64,000 nucleotides of DNA from positions 186,001 to 250,000 of the forward strand of contig NZ_RAPN01000004.1 of NCBI RefSeq assembly GCF_003610535.1, in the 5' to 3' direction. This stretch comes from Mangrovibacterium diazotrophicum. Its GTDB lineage: Bacteria > Bacteroidota > Bacteroidia > Bacteroidales > Prolixibacteraceae. This document shows positions 33,470 to 43,064 of this stretch, one piece after another (position 1 is the stretch's first letter; every line of letters starts with the position of its first letter). The notes beneath the pieces were generated by a model. That model searched no databases. It saw only the letters and a program-made list of their open reading frames with translations, and was not told where the DNA came from. Both the position numbers and the translations under genes were made by a program.

Positions 33470-36400
33470 TTAATCCGAGTCTTCTTTGACGCCGAAGGTA
33501 TTTTTCGCCCCGCTGAAAACGGATTTCCACAGATAGTTCAACGTCGATTTATTCGGATCGCGGTAGTAATGAATATCGTCCGGAAGCAGAATGCGGGTTC
33601 GCGGATGTTTCGATTTTACCATCAAGCTATTGGCCAGGAAACTCAGGAATTTGGCTTCCTTGGTATTCCCGTTTTTGTGCGCCAGGATGGTGATCTTTAG
33701 ATCGTCGTAGGCAAAACGAAGCTTGCCGTTTGCCACCGTTGAATCTCCTTCAAATTCAAACTCAAAGCGGTTCAGTTGTCCGGATCGGATCGAAATTGAC
33801 GCCGCATTCTCTGTGATCGGGTTCATGGTTGTCAGATCAAACGGACTCAGTGATCCTTTCGCTTCGAAACGATTGGCCGGCGACTGCATGTTGAATTTCA
33901 CCTGTACATCCATTTGGCTGACACCCATCAGGTATGTTGACGCTTTCAACCGCAGGTCGGGGTGTTGCGCGAAAACCGTTTCCAGGTTCGTAAATGGGTA
34001 CAATTTGGCGTTTAATCGTTCAAAACTAACCCGTCCGGGCTCGGGAATTTCATCAAGTTGTTCAGTGTAAATAAAGTTTGAATTGCTTATTTTCAAGGTG
34101 TCGAAGAAAAACGGCAAATCAATACTTCGAATCAGATTTTGCGGCATCGGCGGATAACGATCCATGTTAAACGGAAGTCGTTTATCGCGAAATATCAAAA
34201 GGTTCAAACGGTCGATGTCAATAACGGTGCCCGTAAATTCTTTCTCCTCAAACCATCGGTCGATGTCAATCTTTTCAAATTTCACTTGGTTAATATCGCC
34301 CGAATAGTAATCCTGCTGGAAATCAATAAACTGTTGGAACTTGTCGGGGCCGTAGCGCGGAATAACGTGTAGCCCTTTCAGTACAATGTTTTTGTCCTGC
34401 GTTGAGTAGGCAAACTGGTCGATCAGCAGATCGTAGAGTTTTTGCTTATCGGTGTATTGAATGTTCCGGCGAACGATCGAAAGGTCTTTTGCTCCCAGCG
34501 GTGTCGTCGATTGAATGCTGTCCAGTTTGACGTCGCTCATGGTAATATCGACCTGATCGAATTTGGTTGTTCGCTTCTTGCCGATCAGGTTCAAGGTCGC
34601 ATTTTCAACCAGTACTTCCTCAGCAGACAGTTCGTCCATAACGGCGCTCAAGTCGTCAGAAAGCCTGATGTAAAACGGGTTTCTGGATTGGTCGCGTTCT
34701 GTTTTCTTGAGGGTAAATACCGGGTTGGTGACAATTAGTTTGGATGCATGGAAGCGGTTGTGGTCGAAGGCATCAGTTGCATTCAGCTTTTCAAATTTCA
34801 AGCGTGGCATCGAAATCGACTGAATTTGGGCGGCTGTGTTTTGTTCGTTTTTAATGTTCAGATCCGTTAAATCCAGCAACTGATCCACTGACGAATACCG
34901 GATGCGCTTAATCCCGATGGTGTACGGGATTTTCTTTGGTGAAATTCGGATATCGCTGAAATTTGTTTCAATCGCTCCTGATGAGAAACGAGCCGTTTTG
35001 TTATTCTCTGAGCGTTTCAGATTCACCTGCTCCAATTCAAAATCGACAGAAGCTTCGGCAAGTTGTTCATCTTTATTAGCAACAACATTATTGATGACCA
35101 ATTTGCCATTTCGAAGGGTCAGTTTACCCAGACTCAACTCTTTGAGCTCCTCAGGCAGCGGAATGCTCAGGTCCTTGAAGTTGAATTTGTTTTGTTCCTT
35201 TTTGTTCTTGTAAAATTTCATCAACGGCGATTCCACTTCAACAGCTCCCACGTTGAGCGTTTCGTTGAAAATCGCTTTTTCAAGGTTCACCTGTTTCAGG
35301 TTGATTTGCGGGATACTAATTTGAAGGTGCCAGGGCAAAGAGCTGTAAGCTTCGCTGGTGATTTCAGGGTACAGCAGTGCGTTCTTGATTGTCCCTGTCG
35401 AGTTTTTGGACGAGAAACTGATCTCACTCGCCTTCAGATAATGCACGTTATCCGACAGCTTGAACAAGTGATCTTTAATTTTCAGCTCGAAATTATCGGA
35501 GAAGAGCATTCGTTTCGAGTGAAGCTCTGCTGCGTTCAGTAAAAAATGATCCAGGTTCAAACTGAAACGGTTGGTCAGGTTGATGGTTTTCCCTTTCCGA
35601 CTGTGATTGACGAATTGGAAATCGCCGTCATCCACATTGAAATTTTCAATCCGGATATCCGTGATGTAGTCGCTGACCAGGTCGTAGAATTCGTCAATAT
35701 TGAGCTTTTTATTCTGAGTGCGATTGTGTGCAAAAACCTCCAGGTAGATTTTAGGCTTAAGAATATTGAATTTGTTGATGTTGAGTTTTTTCCTGAAAAA
35801 CGCATGATGAATGTCGGTGTTCAGTAAGGTTAACCGGGGAATCCGAATATCATACAATTCAGAGCGATTCAGGCGTTTCAGTGCTCGTTCCAGATTCTGT
35901 TTTTTATCAGGTGAAAGTCTTAGTTGACTGATTGTTGCCGACTGTTTTAAGCTCGAAACTTCTATTTTCCCAACATTTAAGATGTGCAGCTGGTCGGCCA
36001 GTTTCATTTGGTAGTTCGAAAAATTAAGCTCCAGATTGGTGGCGAAAAACAATTTGTCGGTTTGTCGCGCACTGATTGAATCGAGCGAAAAATCCGTTAG
36101 CCGGAAATCAAAATCAGTGGAAATATGCCCTTCATCGACTTTCTTGCGCAGGTCGTTAAATTCAATGTGCCCGCTGTCGATGGCAATCAGGTTCGCATAA
36201 ACACCTTTAATGTAATCGCGAATAAAGTTGTAGAGCATACTTTGCTCGTCGATGTCCTCGTCGTCGTCTTTGTCGATTTTTTGATTAACCGTAATCTGCG
36301 GGTGGTACACCGATAGCAGGTTGAGCGGCAGTTCACGAAAATGAAAAAGTCGGGGGAGATCAACCTTCTGCATTACCAGGCTGTCACAGTTCAGTTGGAC

Positions 36401-37714
36401 GGTTACCGGAATTGTCGGACTGTTTTCCTGAGGTTTAAGACTGATCGACTCTGCTTTCATCAGACTATCGCTGCTTGACACCAGAATGTTCTCAGCCTGA
36501 AATAAGTGGACTTTATCATTCAGTTTCAGTGAATAGGATTGAATTGAAAGCTCAAAATTGTCGGAATAAAGTACTTTCTCGAGCCGGGTATTGTCGATCG
36601 AGTCGAGTTGAAAATTGGCTGCTTTGACTTCAACGCCTTCGTAGAGCTGGGAATTGTCAACCTCCGCTGATTTGGGTTCGAAGAAAAGGCGTTTCGCTTC
36701 GAGGTCGAGTTGGCCAACGCGAACAAAGTTGAAGTCGTGTTTGACCAGTTCGAACAGATCATATTTTTTGAGTTCGCGAAAGTTGATCCGTTTGATTTCT
36801 GTGCCGGGCTTCACCCGAATGTCGGCATCTTTAATCAGCACCGAATCAATATTGACCGAATCGTTGCCGAGGATCGTCCGGAGCTTTTCGGAGCTTAATT
36901 TTATTTCAGGAATATTAATCCAGTAAAGGCTGGATTTTCGGTTTGTGGTATCTACCGGAGCCAGGCTCATGTTTTTCCCGGTGATGCTGTTTTTCTCGAT
37001 CGAATAGGTCAATTCTGCTACCTGCAACCGGTGGATACTGTCGCCCAATGCCCGGTTAAAATCTTTGATTTTGATATAAATGTCGTCAGCATTGAAGAAC
37101 TCATTCTCGCTGCTTAGAATATCCGAGTCCATGGTGAAATTTTGGATTCCAACATCCAAGTCTTTGATAGAACTCAACGTTTTGACTTGCTCGTCGAGAC
37201 GGTAGTGGTCGAAGTGCGCCTGTTCGAGGCTGATTTCATCAATAGTGACCAGTTTCAGTTGCTTGCTGAAGAATGGTTTTAACTTGGCAAACAGTGCCTG
37301 TTTGTCCAGGGCATCCCGCTTTTGACCGTCGCGTCCGTAGATTTCAAATTCAGGCTTTTGAATCCGAAGCAACTGGATTCGTAATTCTTTGTGCAGGAAG
37401 AAATCAAAAACAGAAATCCCGGATGCAGTTAATTGAGTCGCAGAGATTGAATAATGGTCTTCATCGGTCTTTTGCGGAATCAGTCTTAGCGAGTCAATCC
37501 GCACGGTTTGTGTGTAAAGATTGGCACGAATGTCGGAGAAATAAAGTTCGTATTCTCCGTTTGTGGATTCAAGTACGTATTCGTTAATGTGTCGGTGAAT
37601 GTAGCCGGGAGCAGCAAGCGCCAGCCATACCGAAACCACAGCAATTACTGCTAAAATTAGGGTAATAATCCGACGTAATTTTTTCTTTCGTATGACCTTT
37701 CTCTTTTCACCCAT
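33470..37714 (-). CDS. Giant AsmA/TamB-like envelope protein
   Basis: A 1414-residue protein with one N-terminal membrane helix (about residues 15-37, after a very basic start MGEKRKVIRKKKLRR) and a long periplasmic part. That part is built of repeating amphipathic beta-strands, with recurring patterns such as LSSYSLKLNDKVHLFQAENI and FSNYQMKLADQLHILNVGKI. Strand repeats of this kind are typical of AsmA-like/TamB-like proteins, which form lipid-conducting grooves between the membranes. The C-terminal segment (FEGDSTVANGKLRFAYDDLKI) resembles the closing domain of AsmA-type proteins. Lipid transport or control of outer-membrane assembly is inferred. It is monocistronic. Confidence 0.75.
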   Translation of the reverse strand: MGEKRKVIRKKKLRRIITLILAVIAVVSVWLALAAPGYIHRHINEYVLESTNGEYELYFSDIRANLYTQTVRIDSLRLIPQKTDEDHYSISATQLTASGISVFDFFLHKELRIQLLRIQKPEFEIYGRDGQKRDALDKQALFAKLKPFFSKQLKLVTIDEISLEQAHFDHYRLDEQVKTLSSIKDLDVGIQNFTMDSDILSSENEFFNADDIYIKIKDFNRALGDSIHRLQVAELTYSIEKNSITGKNMSLAPVDTTNRKSSLYWINIPEIKLSSEKLRTILGNDSVNIDSVLIKDADIRVKPGTEIKRINFRELKKYDLFELVKHDFNFVRVGQLDLEAKRLFFEPKSAEVDNSQLYEGVEVKAANFQLDSIDNTRLEKVLYSDNFELSIQSYSLKLNDKVHLFQAENILVSSSDSLMKAESISLKPQENSPTIPVTVQLNCDSLVMQKVDLPRLFHFRELPLNLLSVYHPQITVNQKIDKDDDEDIDEQSMLYNFIRDYIKGVYANLIAIDSGHIEFNDLRKKVDEGHISTDFDFRLTDFSLDSISARQTDKLFFATNLELNFSNYQMKLADQLHILNVGKIEVSSLKQSATISQLRLSPDKKQNLERALKRLNRSELYDIRIPRLTLLNTDIHHAFFRKKLNINKFNILKPKIYLEVFAHNRTQNKKLNIDEFYDLVSDYITDIRIENFNVDDGDFQFVNHSRKGKTINLTNRFSLNLDHFLLNAAELHSKRMLFSDNFELKIKDHLFKLSDNVHYLKASEISFSSKNSTGTIKNALLYPEITSEAYSSLPWHLQISIPQINLKQVNLEKAIFNETLNVGAVEVESPLMKFYKNKKEQNKFNFKDLSIPLPEELKELSLGKLTLRNGKLVINNVVANKDEQLAEASVDFELEQVNLKRSENNKTARFSSGAIETNFSDIRISPKKIPYTIGIKRIRYSSVDQLLDLTDLNIKNEQNTAAQIQSISMPRLKFEKLNATDAFDHNRFHASKLIVTNPVFTLKKTERDQSRNPFYIRLSDDLSAVMDELSAEEVLVENATLNLIGKKRTTKFDQVDITMSDVKLDSIQSTTPLGAKDLSIVRRNIQYTDKQKLYDLLIDQFAYSTQDKNIVLKGLHVIPRYGPDKFQQFIDFQQDYYSGDINQVKFEKIDIDRWFEEKEFTGTVIDIDRLNLLIFRDKRLPFNMDRYPPMPQNLIRSIDLPFFFDTLKISNSNFIYTEQLDEIPEPGRVSFERLNAKLYPFTNLETVFAQHPDLRLKASTYLMGVSQMDVQVKFNMQSPANRFEAKGSLSPFDLTTMNPITENAASISIRSGQLNRFEFEFEGDSTVANGKLRFAYDDLKITILAHKNGNTKEAKFLSFLANSLMVKSKHPRTRILLPDDIHYYRDPNKSTLNYLWKSVFSGAKNTFGVKEDSD

Positions 37715-37926
37715 GCTGCCTGTTTGGTAACGGAGATACTGTTTACTAAAGTAAGACTTTAATTTTCATAATTGAAACAGCAATCTTATGAAAAAAGATT
37801 TAATCGCCGCAGATTTAGCACAACTTTACACTGTATTTGCATGTTGAAATGGTGAAAATAATGCAAGAAGTTATTCCGGGACGTTTTGATTGTGTGCCCC
37901 GGATTTAAAAGCCAAACAAACAAAAG

Positions 37927-38385
37927 ATGAAAACTGAAAATTTGAAGAAACTGCTCTTCGCGACGGCAGTTGTCGTTCTTTCCGCTTGTGGATCTCCCAC
38001 TGAGAAACCAAAGGCATTGAGTACGTCAGAATTGGACGAAAAAGCGCCTGCCCCGCAAAGTCAGCAAGGTGCAGAACATCCGGGGAAGAAAGTTTATACG
38101 AAATATTGCAAAGCCTGCCACCAGACTAACGGAATGGGCGTTGCTTCAATTTTTCCGCCGCTTTCACCGAACGAGTTTATCAAGGATAAGCAGAAGATGA
38201 TTGACATTGTGCTGCATGGAATGAAGGGTAAGATTGAAGTTGACGGTGAAACTTACAACGGGTTGATGACGCCGCACAGCCATTTGACGAATCAGGAAAT
38301 TGCAGATGTGATTTCGTACGTTCGTTCTAATTTTGGCAATGAGCTGGAGTCGGTGACGGCGGAAGAAGTGCAGGCTGCCCGATAA
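37927..38385 (+). CDS. Cytochrome c family lipoprotein
   Basis: A 152-residue lipoprotein (lipobox LSAC, Cys21) with one heme site, C61-x-x-C64-H65 in YCKACHQTNG, and Met114 in GLMTPH as the likely sixth ligand. The DVISYVRSNFGN end is typical of class I mono-heme domains fused to or serving oxidases and dehydrogenases. It would carry electrons on the periplasmic side of a membrane. Its partner is not in the neighbourhood. It shares a bidirectional terminator with the SIMPL gene. Confidence 0.9.
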   Translation: MKTENLKKLLFATAVVVLSACGSPTEKPKALSTSELDEKAPAPQSQQGAEHPGKKVYTKYCKACHQTNGMGVASIFPPLSPNEFIKDKQKMIDIVLHGMKGKIEVDGETYNGLMTPHSHLTNQEIADVISYVRSNFGNELESVTAEEVQAAR

Positions 38386-38390
38386 AAAAA

Positions 38391-38440
38391 AAGGTGCTTT
38401 GCTGCTGACTTATTAGTCGTGGCAAAGCACCTTTTTTTTT
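38391..38440. terminator. Bidirectional terminator between cytochrome and SIMPL genes
   Basis: AAGGTGCTTTGC (38391-38402) pairs perfectly with GCAAAGCACCTT (38422-38433). A long A-run precedes and a long T-run follows the stem, so it works on both strands. It starts 5 bases after the cytochrome stop codon. Confidence 0.9.
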
Positions 38441-38451
38441 CATTCAGTAAT

Positions 38452-39159
38452 TTATTGAATGGCGAAACGAGCAAACACTTTGTAATTCAGTTTGATTTTT
38501 TGAAAACCAATTTCAGGCTCTTTCATAGGTGCTGTATCGGCGCTTTCGTCCATCATTGTCATTGTTGCCATAGTTTTGCGCACGTAAGGTTGAACGTAGC
38601 TCTCGCGTTCCTGAAGAAATAAAATTTTACCGGTCTGCTCATCAAGTGCACCAAGCAGGTAGTCGGCTTTTTCTTTCGCATTTTTCACGGCCATAATTTT
38701 TACTTCCTTTTTAAGCTCTTCCATCTGGCTGTGGTCAACCCGGCTAATGAAAGCATTTTCAGCTTTCACGTTATCCAGAATATCCCAAAGCCGCGCCAAT
38801 TCATCGGTTGTCGCAATCTTCATTTGGTAATCTTTCGAGGCTAAAACATCCTTTTGCTTGCGTTTGATGGTCACGTAGTCCGAACTCGCGTCGGCCAACG
38901 ACAGGTTCTTGATGTCGAACCCGGCGGCCGAAAGTTTCTTTTTTAATTCGCTCTCCAGCTTGTTCAGATCCGATTTGCTGCGTCCTTCATAGCGCTCCTG
39001 CAAAGTGAATTGGAGGTAAATTTCATCCGGGATGACTTCCATTTCTCCGTCGCCGGTAACTTCAATGTAAGGTGTCGACTCGAGTGGATTAACGGTTGTT
39101 TGCGCCTTTACAAAAGGGCTGATCAGCAAAAATGCCAGTAGTGCGTAGATTGTTTTCAT
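38452..39159 (-). CDS. SIMPL-domain (DUF541) exported protein
   Basis: A 235-residue protein with a signal peptide (ending FVKAQ). The opening YIEVTGDGEMEVIPDEIYLQFTL is the signature of the SIMPL/DUF541 family. Conserved later segments are ISRVDHSQMEELKKEVKIMAVKNAKEKADYLLGAL and the closing LNYKVFARFAI. Members are periplasmic or outer-membrane proteins (BP26 type) of unclear function, reported to form oligomeric channels or act in stress. The gene is monocistronic and divergent from the AddB-like gene. Confidence 0.88.
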   Translation of the reverse strand: MKTIYALLAFLLISPFVKAQTTVNPLESTPYIEVTGDGEMEVIPDEIYLQFTLQERYEGRSKSDLNKLESELKKKLSAAGFDIKNLSLADASSDYVTIKRKQKDVLASKDYQMKIATTDELARLWDILDNVKAENAFISRVDHSQMEELKKEVKIMAVKNAKEKADYLLGALDEQTGKILFLQERESYVQPYVRKTMATMTMMDESADTAPMKEPEIGFQKIKLNYKVFARFAIQ

Positions 39160-39272
39160 GGTTCAAAATTTAAATTTTAATTTCTTCATTTTTAGTGGGT
39201 TGTTCTTTCTTGTTAATAAAAGTCTTCCCGCAAGCCTGATTTATCTCTTATCTTTAGCAAAAAACAATTTTC

Positions 39273-42116
39273 ATGGAGCCTTTTCTGAAGCAAGTTGCTC
39301 GTCATTTGTACCAATCTCAGCATGAAAAAATCGATCGTGTGACGGTCGTGTTTCCGAGCCGTCGTTCGGGGGTTTTCTTCAATGCCTATTTGAACGAGTT
39401 GATTGAGAAACCGATTTTGGGCCCTCAAGCTATTACGATCAATGAACTTGTTTCGAAACTCTCCGGGGTGCAAATATCAGACCACATCAGCCAGATTCTG
39501 ACGCTCCATCAAATTTACAAAGCCGAAACCGGACATGATGAAAGTCTCGATGACTTCTTTTTCTGGGGTGAGATTTTGTTGAACGATTTCAATGATATCG
39601 ATAAGTATTTGCTGGATGCCAACGACTTGTTTCGGAATATTTCAGATTTGAAGGATATTGAACGGCGTTTTGAGTATTTGAGCGCGGAGCAGAAAGAGGC
39701 GATTGAAAAATTCTGGGGAACCATCGGGAAGGCCGGCGCTTCTGTGAATCGCGAGAAGTTTATGCAGATCTGGAATAAACTGGCTTCGGTTTATAATCGT
39801 TTCCGGGATGAACTGAAAAAGGAAGGATTGGCTTACACCGGGATGCTTTATCGTGATCTGGTTGAAAACTGGCGCGAGGAAACTGAAAAACTACTCGAGG
39901 CTGAACGATATTTGTTCGTTGGCTTTAACGCGTTGAATGCGGCAGAAGAAAAGCTTTTGAGCTATTTCAAGAAATCCGGGAAAGGACAATTCTTTTGGGA
40001 TTATGATCCGGCATTTCTGGACGACGTTCAGCACGAGGCGGGCGTTTTCATTCGCCGGAATCTTGTCAAGTTTCCGATGCCTGAAGGTTTTGAACTGACT
40101 GGTGGAGATTCAGCGCTTCGGAAGATGACTATCGTTTCGGTGCCCGGGCAAGTGGCGCAGACACAGGTGCTCAACCATCCGAAGTTTGCCGGAGCAAGCG
40201 GAGCCAAGCCCCGCTTTGATGAAACCGCGATGGTGCTGGCCGACGAGGGCTTGTTGGTGCCTTTGGTTTCGGCGGCGGGAGCGCAATACAACAGAATCAA
40301 CATCACAATGGGCTACCCCATTCAAAATACGCCAGTTTACAGTTTTATCAACTTGCTGATTGAGCTGCAGAAGAATTACCGCTATTATGGTAACGAAGAT
40401 TCGTTTTATTACAAACCGGTGCTGGCTTTGCTGAATCACCAGTTACTGGCTAATCCGGTGACCAAGGAAATTGTGCGCAGCATTCATCGCGAGAACAAAA
40501 TCTATGTTCGGGTGAGCGATTTGGCTCAGGATGACCTGTTGAAAGTGATTTTTAGCAAGCTCAGCTCGTGGGAGCAAGCAGCCGATTATTTGATGACGGT
40601 GATTGAGCAGTTGGCCCGAAGGTTGGCGATTACTGCCGAAAATGAAGCAGACCCTGCTTTGGAAGCGGAGTATTTGTACCAGGTTTATTTGGCCATTCAG
40701 CGTTTGCAGGCAACCCTGCGGGAGCATCATCCTGCGCAAATTTCGTTGGCGCTTTTCTTCCGGATTTTGTTGCAGCACTTGCAACGCATCAGCATTCCGT
40801 TTGAAGGGGAGCCTCTCTCCGGCCTGCAGGTGATGGGGGTGCTCGAAACCCGGAATCTCGATTTCAAGCGACTATTCATGTTTTCGGTCAACGAGGGACG
40901 TTTGCCCAATAGTTCGGCAACGCACTCTTTCATTCCGTACAATTTGCGAAAGGCATTTGGTCTTCCGGCTTACGAGGAGCACGATGCTATGTATGCCTAC
41001 TATTTCTACCGGCTGATTAATCGGGCAGAGGAGGTGGTGATGGTTTACGATTCGTCGGGCGACGGGATGAACTCCGGAGAAATGAGTCGATACCTGTTTC
41101 AATTGTTGTACGACTCGCCTGTAAAGCCGGAAGTGTTTCAGCTGAACTTCGATTTTAAATCGACAGAGGCGGAGCCGATCGCCATTGCTTCAACCCAAAA
41201 GCACCGTGATGTTTTATTGAATCGCTATTCCGAACGCAAGCTAAGTCCGAGTGCGTTGAACGCCTATTTGGACTGCAAGTTGAAATTCTATTTCAAATAC
41301 ATTGCGGGCATCAAAGAGACAGATGAACTGCTGGAAGAAGTCGATCCGCGTCTGTTTGGTAACCTTTTTCACTTTGCATCGGAGTTGATTTACAGCAATT
41401 TTGTTGGTAAGCAGGTTCAAAAAGAGGATTTGGATGCGATGCTCAAAAACGATGTGCTGATCCGGAAAGCGATACACGACGCTTTTGTGCGGGAATATTA
41501 TAAGGATAAGGCTCTGAAAGAGGTGAAGATTACCGGGAAGAATATTCTGATTGCGGAAAACCTGCACACTTATCTGACGCGAATGCTGGAGAATGATAAG
41601 GAATTTGCACCTTTCAAAATTGTTGAGTTGGAAGGAAACTGCGAGGCTGAATTTAAAATAGAGACTGAAGCCGGTGAAAAGCGAATTAAGCTGGGCGGTA
41701 TTGTCGACCGGATTGATCAGACCAAAGACGGTTTGCGAATTATTGACTACAAAACCGGAAGAAGCTTAGTGTTGGCCTTCAATAATTTTGAAGATTTTTA
41801 TCGCCGCGATGCAGATAACCGACCCAAGGAAATCTTTCAAACGCTCGTTTATTCTGAAATCTACCGCCGCATGAACGGAACAACGGCGATTCAGCCATCA
41901 ATCTATAAAATTGACACGTTCTTCACTGGTGATTTCGATCCAACGGTGAAAATGAGAGGGCAGTCGCTGACTTACGATCTGATCTCGGAGCCTTTTGTCG
42001 AGAGTCTGCAGGAATTGCTTCAGGAAATCTTCAGTCCGGATAACTGTTTCGATCAGACAACCAAAAAACGAAAATGTGAGAGTTGTCCCTACAATGTGAT
42101 TTGTCGTCGCGTATGA
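39273..42116 (+). CDS. AddB/RecB-type PD-(D/E)XK nuclease with helicase-like N-terminus
   Basis: A 947-residue DNA repair protein. The N-terminal two thirds are laid out like the AddB helicase domain, but the P-loop position reads VVFPSRRSGVFF, without GKT, so no ATPase is expected. The C-terminal nuclease has Asp812 in GGIVDRID and Asp825-x-Lys827 in DYKTGRS. An Fe-S cluster like that of AddB is indicated by Cys in YLDCKLKFYF before the nuclease and C-x2-C-x5-C (CESCPYNVIC) at the end. It would process double-strand ends with an AddA-type helicase, which is not encoded in the window. It converges with trmD, 7 bases apart. Confidence 0.88.
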   Translation: MEPFLKQVARHLYQSQHEKIDRVTVVFPSRRSGVFFNAYLNELIEKPILGPQAITINELVSKLSGVQISDHISQILTLHQIYKAETGHDESLDDFFFWGEILLNDFNDIDKYLLDANDLFRNISDLKDIERRFEYLSAEQKEAIEKFWGTIGKAGASVNREKFMQIWNKLASVYNRFRDELKKEGLAYTGMLYRDLVENWREETEKLLEAERYLFVGFNALNAAEEKLLSYFKKSGKGQFFWDYDPAFLDDVQHEAGVFIRRNLVKFPMPEGFELTGGDSALRKMTIVSVPGQVAQTQVLNHPKFAGASGAKPRFDETAMVLADEGLLVPLVSAAGAQYNRINITMGYPIQNTPVYSFINLLIELQKNYRYYGNEDSFYYKPVLALLNHQLLANPVTKEIVRSIHRENKIYVRVSDLAQDDLLKVIFSKLSSWEQAADYLMTVIEQLARRLAITAENEADPALEAEYLYQVYLAIQRLQATLREHHPAQISLALFFRILLQHLQRISIPFEGEPLSGLQVMGVLETRNLDFKRLFMFSVNEGRLPNSSATHSFIPYNLRKAFGLPAYEEHDAMYAYYFYRLINRAEEVVMVYDSSGDGMNSGEMSRYLFQLLYDSPVKPEVFQLNFDFKSTEAEPIAIASTQKHRDVLLNRYSERKLSPSALNAYLDCKLKFYFKYIAGIKETDELLEEVDPRLFGNLFHFASELIYSNFVGKQVQKEDLDAMLKNDVLIRKAIHDAFVREYYKDKALKEVKITGKNILIAENLHTYLTRMLENDKEFAPFKIVELEGNCEAEFKIETEAGEKRIKLGGIVDRIDQTKDGLRIIDYKTGRSLVLAFNNFEDFYRRDADNRPKEIFQTLVYSEIYRRMNGTTAIQPSIYKIDTFFTGDFDPTVKMRGQSLTYDLISEPFVESLQELLQEIFSPDNCFDQTTKKRKCESCPYNVICRRV

Positions 42117-42123
42117 ATCCGGT

Positions 42124-42807
42124 TTATTCGTGTCCTTCCAACAGGTCGGGGCGAAGTCGCTTGGTGCGCTCCCACGCTTGCTTTTCTTTCCATTCGTCCA
42201 CTTGCCGGTCATTTCCGCTCAGTAGAACATCCGGCACTTTCCAGCCTTTGTAGTCAGCCGGGCGTGTGTAAACCGGTGGGCTCAGTAAGTTGTCCTGAAA
42301 TGAATCTGTTAAAGCGGAAGTTTCATCTGACATGGCTCCCGGAATCAGGCGCACGATCGCGTCGACCATAACGGCGGCCGCCATTTCTCCTCCCGTTAGT
42401 ACGTAGTCGCCTATTGAAATTTCGCGGGTAATCAGGTAGTCGCGCACGCGTTGATCAACTCCTTTGTAGTGTCCGCAAAGGATGATGATGTTTTTATAAA
42501 GCGAGCACTGGTTGGCAATCCGTTGGTTGAACACTTCTCCGTCAGGGCTGGTGTAAATCACTTCGTCGTAATCGCGCTGCGACTTCAAATGATTGATCGC
42601 GTCCTCAATCGGTTGGATGGTCATCACCATGCCAGCGCCACCACTAAATGCGTAGTCGTCAACTTTCCGGTGTTTGTCGGTTGAAAAATCGCGGATGTTG
42701 TGCACGTGAATTTCAACCACGCCGTTGTCCTGGGCGCGTTTCAAAATAGAATGCTTGAACGGACTTTCCAGCAATTCGGGTACAACGGTAAGAATATCGA
42801 TACGCAT
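42124..42807 (-). CDS. trmD: tRNA (guanine-37-N1)-methyltransferase
   Basis: Methylates G37 next to the anticodon using S-adenosylmethionine and prevents frameshifting. The 227-residue sequence is full length. The start [12 protein letters not shown], the [10 protein letters not shown] loop and the trefoil-knot segment [20 protein letters not shown] are diagnostic of TrmD. The usual partners (rimM, rplS) are not adjacent; the gene stands alone and converges with the AddB-like gene. Confidence 0.97.
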   Translation of the reverse strand: MRIDILTVVPELLESPFKHSILKRAQDNGVVEIHVHNIRDFSTDKHRKVDDYAFSGGAGMVMTIQPIEDAINHLKSQRDYDEVIYTSPDGEVFNQRIANQCSLYKNIIILCGHYKGVDQRVRDYLITREISIGDYVLTGGEMAAAVMVDAIVRLIPGAMSDETSALTDSFQDNLLSPPVYTRPADYKGWKVPDVLLSGNDRQVDEWKEKQAWERTKRLRPDLLEGHE

Positions 42808-42824
42808 AATTTGAAAATTTTCTG

Positions 42825-42832
42825 CAAAAGTA
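42825..42832 (-). promoter_or_regulatory. -7 box upstream of trmD
   Basis: On the minus strand these bases read TACTTTTG, a perfect TAnnTTTG match, 17 bases before the trmD start. The implied leader is very short. A -33 TTTG is not evident. Confidence 0.45.
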
Positions 42833-42985
42833 ACAAGAATCGTGAATGCCGGACGATATTTTTCAGGCTAAAAACACATCCAGGAAATTAGATAAGATGA
42901 CGATGTGGCTTACGTTTTGCGTTGATTCGGAAATAATGACAGCCTCGTGAGCGTTTGATTGAGCTTTTTTGTCGCGAAAAGTGAG

Positions 42986-43003
42986 TTGGAACGGAACTTG
43001 GCT
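42986..43003 (+). promoter_or_regulatory. Possible sigma-54-type promoter of hsp20
   Basis: TTGGAACG-GAAC-TTGGCT aligns with the sigma-54 consensus TTGGCACG-N4-TTGCT, with two mismatches (A for C, and G for C in the -12 element). It lies 62 bases before the hsp20 start. The internal direct repeat GGAACGGAAC offers another reading as a regulator site. Confidence 0.3.
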
Positions 43004-43048
43004 AGAGGAAAGTCAGAATAGAAAACAAAACATCAGAAATAAAAATTT

Positions 43049-43055
43049 AAGGAGG
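43049..43055 (+). promoter_or_regulatory. Strong Shine-Dalgarno sequence of hsp20
   Basis: AAGGAGG lies 9 bases before the ATG at 43065. A full anti-SD match is unusual in this window, where most genes have weak or no SD. It indicates high translation of the small heat-shock protein. Confidence 0.8.
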
Positions 43056-43064
43056 ACATAAAAC

